From: Fibrobacterota bacterium
GTDB taxonomy: Bacteria; Fibrobacterota; Chitinivibrionia; Chitinivibrionales; JANQEN01
Direction: 5' to 3'
Assembly: GCA_030619215.1 (NCBI GenBank)
Contig: JAUXBV010000196.1
Coordinates: forward strand, 1-6,666
DNA: 6,666 bases
Shown: positions 1 to 5,688 of the stretch, one piece after another
Numbering within the stretch: position 1 is the first letter of the stretch
Layout: the number at the start of each line of letters is the position of its first letter
Notes under the pieces: model-generated
The model's database searches: none
What the model saw: the letters and a program-made list of their open reading frames with translations, nothing else
What the model was told of the DNA's origin: nothing
Program-made: the position numbers and the translations under genes

Positions 1-19
1 TGGGTTAGGGCGGGGTGCT

Positions 20-48
20 TTGTCTAAAAAAAGTGATGGGTTTATAAA
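20..48 (+). promoter_or_regulatory. candidate sigma70-type promoter for the PBP1A-kynureninase unit
   Basis: A TTGTCT hexamer at 20-25 (4 of 6 to TTGACA) and TATAAA at 43-48 (5 of 6 to TATAAT) are separated by exactly 17 bases. Transcription would start near base 55 and leave an untranslated leader of about 40 bases before the ATG at 94. The pattern is directly visible, but the region is AT-rich and such matches are common, so function is inference. A perfect TATAAT at 86-91 is too close to the start codon to serve this gene. Confidence 0.35.
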
Positions 49-93
49 TGTAATAACTCATTAAAAATATTATTTTACAAAAACCTATAATCG

Positions 94-2358
94 ATGAACC
101 AGAATAACAGGCCAAAACAAGCAATCAACTTCTCAAAACAGGAGCCACAACCTCCCTCTTCTATTCAGGAAAGAACAAGGGGGAAACTGTTTTTTACCTT
201 TTTACTCCTTGCACTTTTTGCGCTGTCCTGCGGCGCCGGTATTGGTTTCAGATTCCTTTATCACATGCATAAGACCTTACCCAGTCCAAAAGAGCTGGGT
301 GATATCCAGCCCTCACTTGTCTCGAAAGTACTGGCGTCCGACAGCGCTGTAATTCATGAGTTCAGTATAGAAAGGCGCTTCTGGATACAACTGAAAGAAA
401 TACCCCCGGATTTACAGCATGCAGTTGTTGCAATTGAGGATCGTAGATTTTATGATCACTGGGGAATTGACTTTAAACGTATCATGGGAGCCATGGTTGT
501 TAACTTTGTGAGGGGAAAATATGCGCAGGGCGCATCAACCATTACTCAGCAGCTTGCTCGAAATGTCTACCTGACGTCAAGGCAATCACTCATCCGGAAA
601 GTACGTGAGGCTATGACTGCGGTCCAGATAGAGTCTTATTACACTAAAGATGAAATACTGGAGCTTTACCTCAATATGGCCTATTTGGGAGCAGGCTGCT
701 ATGGTGTGGAGGCTGCGAGCCAGAGATATTTCAGTAAATCCACCCGTGATATGACACTGAACGAATGCGCAGTGCTGGCAGGGTGTATTCAGCTTCCGGA
801 ACGTTATCGCCCTGACAGGGTAAAAAATATCAAGCGCGTTAGAGGCCGTCGTAATACGGTAATTCGCGCCATGAAAAAAATGGGCTTTATAAATGCAGAC
901 GCCGCCAGCCTCGTTTTTCAAGATACCATTCCGGCAAATCCTCAGGTGCCGGTTTCGAAACGTGCGCCCTACTTCGTTGAGATGGTCCGCCAGTATATGG
1001 AGAAAAAATACGGCGAGTATCAACTTTACAATGGCGGCTTAACTATATGCACGACACTCGATCCGGTAGCACAGGATTCCACAGACAAAGCTGTTGCTTA
1101 CTATTTAGACTCGCTGCAGCGCCGTACGAACAGGCTGTTTCTTGACAGTACAAAGGCCTATAAGACCCTCGACATTACAAAGATACACTATTTAAATAAC
1201 TTTGATTCCATATACACAGCCCATAAGGATGAGTATAAGGACCTGCCGGACTCGATGCGTTTGAGGATTGTCCAGGCTTCCGTGGTAGCCTTGGATGTTA
1301 AAACCGGAGCCATACGGGTTCTCACCGGCGGCAGGGATTTCAGCGAAAGTAAGTTCAACAGGGCTATTCAGGCAAAAAGACAGCCGGGTTCGGCGTTTAA
1401 GCCATTTGTCTATACCGTAGCCATTGACAACGGTTATACTCCCGCGACAATGGTTATGGATCAGCCGATTACGCTCGAAACACCGGAAGGTGTCTGGCGG
1501 CCTGAGAACTATGACCATGAATTTTCCGGCCCTGTATCGGTACGCGATGCATTAAAAAAATCTATAAACCTGGTGGCAATTCAGGTGCTTCAGGATATTG
1601 GGGCAGAAAATGTCATTACCTATGCCAGGAAAGCGGGCCTTAAGAACAGGTTGAATCCTGTTCCTGCCCTGGCAATCGGCGCCTGTGAAGTTACCAACCT
1701 GGAAATAACATCAGCATTCAGTATTTACCCGAATTATGGGTGGCAGGCAACTCCCTACTGCATTGAGAAAATTTATGACAGAAACGGACGGCTGCTTCAG
1801 GAGCATGTTCCGGAAACAAAACAGGTACTTTCCCCTCAAACGGCCTATATAATGACAAGCATGCTGACAACCGTTATTAAAGCAGGCACCGGTGCATCAA
1901 TCGGCCGGAGAGGATTTATGCACCCTGCAGGAGGGAAGACAGGCACCACAAACGGCTATTCCGATGCCTGGTTTGTCGGTTTTACCCCCTACATTGCCTG
2001 CGGTGTATGGGTCGGGGTTGACGAGCGACGCTCAATGGGAAGCGGAGTCACCGGCGCAAGAGGTGCAATCCCTACATGGGTTAAGGCTATGAAAGCGCTT
2101 CATAGAAACCTCAGGGCTAAAGGGTTCGGTCAACCCTCGGGTATTATTACTGAAAGAGTATGCAATAAGGAACATAAAATTGCAACACGCTACTGCCCTG
2201 ATGTTTACATAGAGATATTTAAAACGGATCATATGCTTGATACCTGTGACGTACATGTCCTGAGAAGATCTACAAAAAAGAAAGATATTAGAGAACGTTT
2301 CCGCACTTATAAAAGAAAACCTGCCGACAAAAACCGAAAACGGACTCTTATTTTTTAA
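94..2358 (+). CDS. mrcA: Class A (bifunctional) penicillin-binding protein, PBP1A family
   Basis: Inner-membrane peptidoglycan synthase that polymerises lipid II into glycan strands and cross-links the peptides in the periplasm. The 754-residue protein has a short cytoplasmic tail, one membrane anchor (about 32-57) and a GT51 glycosyltransferase domain (about 85-265). GT51 motifs are EDRRFYDHWGID with catalytic E115, GASTITQQ at 146-153, RKVRE ending in E172, and KDEILELYLN at 185-194. The transpeptidase domain (about 395-670) has all three motifs: SAFK (nucleophile S433, K436), SIN at 490-492 and KTGT at 615-618, so both activities should be intact. A C-terminal tail holds C690, C701, C718 and H721, then a very basic end (about 724-750). 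It is shorter than E. coli PBP1A (about 850 residues), consistent with a smaller region between the domains. The start is well fixed: an in-frame stop lies at 88-90, and the next ATG would remove the anchor. No Shine-Dalgarno site is visible. The symbol mrcA (also ponA) is given by family; the family call itself is near certain. Confidence 0.96.
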   Translation: MNQNNRPKQAINFSKQEPQPPSSIQERTRGKLFFTFLLLALFALSCGAGIGFRFLYHMHKTLPSPKELGDIQPSLVSKVLASDSAVIHEFSIERRFWIQLKEIPPDLQHAVVAIEDRRFYDHWGIDFKRIMGAMVVNFVRGKYAQGASTITQQLARNVYLTSRQSLIRKVREAMTAVQIESYYTKDEILELYLNMAYLGAGCYGVEAASQRYFSKSTRDMTLNECAVLAGCIQLPERYRPDRVKNIKRVRGRRNTVIRAMKKMGFINADAASLVFQDTIPANPQVPVSKRAPYFVEMVRQYMEKKYGEYQLYNGGLTICTTLDPVAQDSTDKAVAYYLDSLQRRTNRLFLDSTKAYKTLDITKIHYLNNFDSIYTAHKDEYKDLPDSMRLRIVQASVVALDVKTGAIRVLTGGRDFSESKFNRAIQAKRQPGSAFKPFVYTVAIDNGYTPATMVMDQPITLETPEGVWRPENYDHEFSGPVSVRDALKKSINLVAIQVLQDIGAENVITYARKAGLKNRLNPVPALAIGACEVTNLEITSAFSIYPNYGWQATPYCIEKIYDRNGRLLQEHVPETKQVLSPQTAYIMTSMLTTVIKAGTGASIGRRGFMHPAGGKTGTTNGYSDAWFVGFTPYIACGVWVGVDERRSMGSGVTGARGAIPTWVKAMKALHRNLRAKGFGQPSGIITERVCNKEHKIATRYCPDVYIEIFKTDHMLDTCDVHVLRRSTKKKDIRERFRTYKRKPADKNRKRTLIF

Positions 2359-2369
2359 TCCCGCAAGGC

Positions 2370-3665
2370 ATGGATTTCCCGATGCAATTTAAAAGTACAG
2401 ACATAGGCATTGCTCACAAACTGGATAAACAGGATGAGTTGGCCCCTTTCCGAAACGAGTTTGTTATCAACGAACCCGATGTCATTTATCTGAATGGTAA
2501 CTCCTTGGGCCGCCTTCCAAAACATACTGTTGATTTAATGCAAAATGTAATAAAGCATGAATGGGGTGAGAGACTTGTTCGCAGCTGGAATGAAGAGTGG
2601 ATTAATCTCCCCACCCAATTGGGCGCAAAAATTGCCAAATTGATCGGGGCCCGACATGACGAAGTCCTTGTTACTGACGCTACCTCGATAAACCTTTTTA
2701 AATGTGCACTGGCAGCACTACACGCACGTAAGGATCGCTTGAAAATAGTCAGTGATATATTTAACTTCCCTTCAGATATGTATATATTGCAGGGCATTAT
2801 TGACCTTTTAGGAAAAAGACACCAACTTGAACTTATCCCTTCTGCAGATAATACCACAATCGCCTCCAGCGATATAGCTTCCACTATTGATAATAAAACA
2901 GCCCTGGTATGCCTGACCCATGTGGCATTTAAGAGTTCCTTCATGTATGACATGGTAAGTGTTACGGAAATGGCTCATAAAGCCGGAGCCTTGATGCTAT
3001 GGGACCTGAGCCACTCTGTGGGGGCCGTGCCGGTGGATCTGAATAGTTGTAATGTAGATCTGGCTGTAGGCAGCACCTATAAGTACCTGAACGGCGGCCC
3101 CGGAGCACCGGCTTTCCTTTATGTGCGACGTGAACTCCAGGAAAAGCTAAACCAGCCGATCCGGGGATGGTTCGGTTCTAAAGAGCCTTTCGCCTTTGAA
3201 AAGAAATTTACTCCTGCTTCCGGCATATCCCGCTTTAAAATCGGAACTCCTCCCATTCTCTCAATGAAAGCGCTAGAGCCTGCTATTGATCTTATCATTA
3301 AAGCAAAAATGGAACGATTAAGAGCAAAGAGCATTTTACAAACGGAATATCTTATCTATTTAGCCAAACAATGGCTTATTCCTCTGGATTTTACTATTAA
3401 ATCACCTCTCAAACCTGAAAGCAGAGGCTCACATGTCTCGTTAAGTCACCCTGAAGCATACCGCATTAACCGTGCCCTCATTGACTCTCCTCCTCCTGCA
3501 ATAAAAGTAATAACGGATTTTCGCGAACCTGACAATATTCGCTTAGGCGTTGCTCCTATTTACACCACCTTCACGGAAATTTATAAAGCACTTAATCGAA
3601 TGAAAACGGTTGTTGAAGAGAAGATTTATAAGCAATATTCTACAGACAAGCCGGCGGTAACTTGA
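2370..3665 (+). CDS. kynU: Kynureninase (L-kynurenine hydrolase, PLP-dependent)
   Basis: Cytosolic PLP enzyme that cleaves L-kynurenine to anthranilate plus L-alanine, or 3-hydroxykynurenine to 3-hydroxyanthranilate. At 431 residues it has the usual length. Visible family motifs are YLNGNSLG (40-47), RSWN (71-74), a phosphate-binding TSINLFK (105-111), FNFPSD (131-136), WDLSHSVGA with PLP-ring D212, STYKYLNGGPG with Schiff-base K238, GWFG (266-269), GTPPILSM (292-299), RGSHVSLSH (352-360) and DFREPDNIRLG with carboxylate-binding R391. W73, G292 and T293 align with the bacterial (Pseudomonas fluorescens W64/G281/T282) rather than human specificity set, predicting preference for L-kynurenine. 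It begins 11 bases after the PBP1A stop, so co-transcription is likely. Start choice is uncertain: AAGG at 2365-2368 is only one base from this ATG, and a second in-frame ATG at 2382 would shorten the protein by four residues. No other tryptophan or NAD pathway gene is present in the window. Confidence 0.96.
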   Translation: MDFPMQFKSTDIGIAHKLDKQDELAPFRNEFVINEPDVIYLNGNSLGRLPKHTVDLMQNVIKHEWGERLVRSWNEEWINLPTQLGAKIAKLIGARHDEVLVTDATSINLFKCALAALHARKDRLKIVSDIFNFPSDMYILQGIIDLLGKRHQLELIPSADNTTIASSDIASTIDNKTALVCLTHVAFKSSFMYDMVSVTEMAHKAGALMLWDLSHSVGAVPVDLNSCNVDLAVGSTYKYLNGGPGAPAFLYVRRELQEKLNQPIRGWFGSKEPFAFEKKFTPASGISRFKIGTPPILSMKALEPAIDLIIKAKMERLRAKSILQTEYLIYLAKQWLIPLDFTIKSPLKPESRGSHVSLSHPEAYRINRALIDSPPPAIKVITDFREPDNIRLGVAPIYTTFTEIYKALNRMKTVVEEKIYKQYSTDKPAVT

Positions 3666-3666
3666 C

Positions 3667-3703
3667 AAAGGCAATGTGGTGTGATAAAATAGTGCCTTTT
3701 TTT
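3667..3703 (+). terminator. Rho-independent terminator after kynU
   Basis: AAAGGCA at 3667-3673 pairs perfectly with TGCCTTT at 3693-3699. After one mismatch the stem can extend by three weaker pairs. The T-run at 3697-3703 follows on the plus strand. The hairpin starts one base after the kynU stop codon. On the minus strand only three Ts follow the stem, so it should work mainly for the plus-strand unit. The end of the T-run overlaps the stop codon of the convergent ATPase gene. Confidence 0.75.
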
Positions 3704-4781
3704 ACTTTTTAAAATCAAGGTCGATTTTTAATTTAATATCGTTAGGGCTGGTGGCATTCTTAACAGCCTCATCCAAATTAATGAGATTTTCATGATATAA
3801 ATCCAGAAGCGCCTGGTCAAAAGTCTGACTGCCGTATTGTTCGCGTCCTTTCTCCATATTCTGTAAAATGTCTCCAGAGCTGCCGGGATCAAGGATATAT
3901 TCACGGATAGCGGCATTTACAATCATTACCTCTGCCGCCAATACTCTCCCATTGCCATCAGCCCTGTTAACGAGGCGCTGGGAAATAATAGCGTTAAGGT
4001 TTGCAGCAAGCTGTATGCGAACCTGCCTCTGCTGGCCGGGCGGGAAAACATCGATAAACCGCCCGACAGCTTCTTTGGTGTCGGCGGCATGTAATGTTGA
4101 TAAAACAAGGTGTCCCGTATCCGCTGCCCGGAGTGCTATTTCCATAGTTTCAGCATCCCGAAGCTCACCGACAAGAATGATATCCGGATCCTGGCGGAGG
4201 GCGGAACGGAAAGCGGTGGAAAAACCTTTTGTGTCAATGCCGATCTCCCTCTGGTTGACAAGCGCCTTTTTATCCTCATGGATGAATTCAATCGGGTCTT
4301 CAATGGTTATTATGTGGCATTTCCTGTTGTTATTGATATAATCAATCATACTCGCAAGAGTTGAAGATTTTCCGCTGCCGGTAACGCCCGTAACCAGCAC
4401 CAATCCCTTGAAAGACAACGCAACTTTTTCCATAACCGGAGGAACACGCAATGCTTCGAGGGCGGGAATTTTAAACGGTACAATACGGATAGCCATTGAT
4501 ATCGCACCTCGCTGCTTAAAGATGCTTATCCGGAAACGCGCCAAATCGGGGATTTCATATGAAGTTTCATATTCCATTTTCTCATCGAACTTTTCCCACT
4601 CATCACGCCGAAAAAATCTTTTTGCAAGGTCTTCCAGCTCATCATAAGTAAATGGTTTTCCGTCAACAGGCTGCAGTACTCCGTGAATACGGCGCCATGG
4701 CGGGCGCCCGACTTTGAGGTGAATGTCGGAGGTGCCTTCAACAAGAAGGGATTTTAGGAATTTATCAATTCTCCGGTTCAT
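3702..4781 (-). CDS. pilT: PilT/PilU-family type IV pilus retraction ATPase
   Basis: Hexameric cytoplasmic GspE/PilT-type ATPase that powers pilus disassembly (twitching motility, DNA uptake). The 359-residue protein has an N-terminal PAS-like domain (about 1-100, including SDIHLKVGRPP) and a RecA-like motor. It shows Walker A GVTGSGKS (132-139), Asp box TIEDPIEFIH (159-168) followed by NQREIG, Walker B DIILVGE ending in E206, and a His box TGHLVLSTLHA with H224 and H231. The core reads like PilT, but the end does not carry the classical AIRNLIRE motif; AAIREYILD stands there. The tail QTFDQALLDLYHENLINLDEAVKNATSPNDIKLKI (319-353) resembles PilU. PilT versus PilU is therefore unresolved. Its length lies between typical PilT (about 344) and PilU (about 382). 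It is monocistronic here, divergent from the acyltransferase gene and with no other pilus gene in view. No Shine-Dalgarno site precedes the ATG. General family certain; symbol provisional. Confidence 0.93.
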   Translation of the reverse strand: MNRRIDKFLKSLLVEGTSDIHLKVGRPPWRRIHGVLQPVDGKPFTYDELEDLAKRFFRRDEWEKFDEKMEYETSYEIPDLARFRISIFKQRGAISMAIRIVPFKIPALEALRVPPVMEKVALSFKGLVLVTGVTGSGKSSTLASMIDYINNNRKCHIITIEDPIEFIHEDKKALVNQREIGIDTKGFSTAFRSALRQDPDIILVGELRDAETMEIALRAADTGHLVLSTLHAADTKEAVGRFIDVFPPGQQRQVRIQLAANLNAIISQRLVNRADGNGRVLAAEVMIVNAAIREYILDPGSSGDILQNMEKGREQYGSQTFDQALLDLYHENLINLDEAVKNATSPNDIKLKIDLDFKK

Positions 4782-4815
4782 AGTGATTTATTTAAAATAA
4801 TTTATCTTTGCGACA

Positions 4816-4829
4816 TTACAAGCCTGTAA
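4816..4829. repeat. Operator-like inverted repeat TTACA-N4-TGTAA
   Basis: A perfect 5-bp inverted repeat with a 4-bp centre (AGCC) sits in the divergent region between the pilT-type and plsC genes. It covers the expected transcription start (about 4827) of the candidate leftward promoter, a position typical of a repressor site. The arms are short and AT-rich, so chance occurrence is possible. Confidence 0.3.
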
Positions 4830-4861
4830 AAATATTGTATTTTCTATTGCAAAATATTGTA
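4829..4861 (+). repeat. Perfect 11-bp direct repeat, 22-bp period, in divergent intergenic region
   Basis: AAAATATTGTA occurs at 4829-4839 and again at 4851-4861, 22 bases start to start, or close to two turns of B-DNA. Two copies on the same helix face between divergent genes look like a tandem binding site for a regulator. The second copy abuts the plsC ribosome binding site, and the first overlaps the -10 element of the candidate leftward promoter. The exact match is seen directly; the regulatory role is inferred. Confidence 0.5.
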
Positions 4862-4863
4862 AG
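4834..4863 (-). promoter_or_regulatory. candidate leftward promoter for the pilT-type gene
   Basis: On the minus strand, CTTACA (bases 4863-4858, 4 of 6 to TTGACA) and TACAAT (4839-4834, 5 of 6 to TATAAT) are 18 bases apart. Transcription would begin near 4827 and give a leader of about 45 bases. The -10 element overlaps the first copy of the 11-bp direct repeat, and the -35 element overlaps the second copy and the plsC ribosome binding site. Confidence 0.3.
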
Positions 4864-4866
4864 GAG
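4861..4866 (+). promoter_or_regulatory. Shine-Dalgarno site AAGGAG of plsC
   Basis: AAGGAG lies 11 bases before the ATG at 4878, slightly further than the usual spacing but a strong match to the anti-Shine-Dalgarno. It supports the chosen plsC start. It is notable because the three preceding genes in the window lack such a site. Confidence 0.7.
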
Positions 4867-4877
4867 TTTTACCGGTA

Positions 4878-5600
4878 ATGATTAGGACAATTTTCTGGTA
4901 TACCTTTTTCTGGTTATATTTGATTGTAAGCCTCTCTTTTCATATACCACTTCTTTTCATGCGAATCTTTAAGCTGAAAAAGATGAAGAGGGGATACATT
5001 TCATACCTGGTGAGCCTCTGGGCACGAAGTATGGTCCGGGCAGCCGGTGGAAAAGTTACGACCACGGGAAAGGAAAATATTCCCGGGCATAATTCTATTT
5101 GTTATGTTTCAAACCATCAGGGAGGATTTGATATTCCGCTGATTATGGGTTACATCTCAAAAACAGTTGGATTCATTGCAAAAAAAGAGCTGCGATACAT
5201 TCCCATTATGGGTACATGGATGGAAGAGGTGGGCTGTATTTTTATAAACCGCTCAAGTTTCAGAGATTCTATCAGGGTGATTAAAAAGGGCGTTAAGAAT
5301 ATAAAGCAGGGTTACCCCATGGTTATCTTTCCGGAAGGGACAAGAAGCAGAAGTAATAAAATGAGGCCATTTAAAAGCGGTAGCCTGAAACTTGCGATTC
5401 GCTCCGAAGCCTCTATTGTGCCGATAACTATTGACGGATCGTATAAATTGAAAGAAGAACACGGGGGGCTTATTACCCCCGCAAAGGTAAAACTCACCGT
5501 TCACCCTGCAATAGACGTTGACTCGCTCGAAGATGATGATACTAAAAAACTTGCGGATCGTTTATGGAAGATTATTAATTCTGCGCTGGAAAGAAAATAA
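4878..5600 (+). CDS. plsC: 1-acyl-sn-glycerol-3-phosphate acyltransferase (PlsC/LPLAT family)
   Basis: Membrane-associated enzyme that transfers an acyl chain to lysophosphatidic acid, giving phosphatidic acid for phospholipid synthesis. The 240-residue protein has the usual family length and a hydrophobic N-terminal segment (about 5-30) followed by a basic patch (KLKKMKR, 32-38). All LPLAT blocks are present: block I NHQGGFD (N79, H80, D85 = HX4D catalytic dyad), block II GCIFINR (119-125), block III FPEGTRS (151-157, substrate phosphate binding) and block IV VPITIDGS (181-188). It starts behind AAGGAG and ends in tandem stops TAA-TAA (5598-5603). It is transcribed divergently from the pilT-type gene across a 96-base region with repeats. 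Related members of this superfamily acylate other lyso-lipids or ornithine lipids, so the exact acceptor is inferred from the family. Confidence 0.94.
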   Translation: MIRTIFWYTFFWLYLIVSLSFHIPLLFMRIFKLKKMKRGYISYLVSLWARSMVRAAGGKVTTTGKENIPGHNSICYVSNHQGGFDIPLIMGYISKTVGFIAKKELRYIPIMGTWMEEVGCIFINRSSFRDSIRVIKKGVKNIKQGYPMVIFPEGTRSRSNKMRPFKSGSLKLAIRSEASIVPITIDGSYKLKEEHGGLITPAKVKLTVHPAIDVDSLEDDDTKKLADRLWKIINSALERK

Positions 5601-5688
5601 TAAAGCACAATCACATTGATTTTTGGTAGGAGAGCTTCCCCCACAAGAAAAATTATTAGGTGAAAAATCAAATGAAGAATGAATGAGG
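5601..5688. other. Convergent intergenic gap without a clear terminator
   Basis: These 88 bases separate the ends of plsC and the leftward unknown gene. The best dyad pairs GTaGGaGA (5626-5633) with TCCCCCAC (5637-5644), with two A-C mismatches and no T-run directly after it on either strand. AATGA occurs three times at 5671-5686 in low-complexity sequence. I see no coding region or RNA gene. Confidence 0.4.

Noticed and set aside
86..91. Perfect TATAAT just before the PBP1A start codon
   Set aside because: It ends two bases before the ATG, so the transcript would begin inside the coding region, and no -35 element stands at suitable distance (TTTACA at 74-79 is only 6 bases away).
187..237. 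Possible lipoprotein signal (ALSC, C46) in PBP1A
   Set aside because: The positions before C46 fit the lipobox poorly, about 30 residues precede the hydrophobic segment, and a class A PBP is expected to have an uncleaved membrane anchor here.
2486..2953. 155-residue open frame on the minus strand inside kynU
   Set aside because: The sense frame is a complete, motif-rich kynureninase; the antisense product is Cys/Ser/Arg-rich without family features.
3868..4341. 157-residue open frame on the plus strand inside the ATPase gene
   Set aside because: It is antisense to a protein with all motifs intact, has no recognisable domain or ribosome binding site, and is a reading-frame shadow.
4788..4800. 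AT-only palindrome TTATTT-A-AAATAA in the pilT-type leader
   Set aside because: Composed only of A and T with a weak stem; such palindromes are expected by chance in an AT-rich spacer.
5624..5644. Hairpin between plsC and the last gene as a bidirectional terminator
   Set aside because: The stem needs two A-C mismatches and no T-run follows directly on either strand.
5671..5686. Three AATGA words as a repeat array
   Set aside because: Short, irregular spacing in AT-rich sequence; likely chance.
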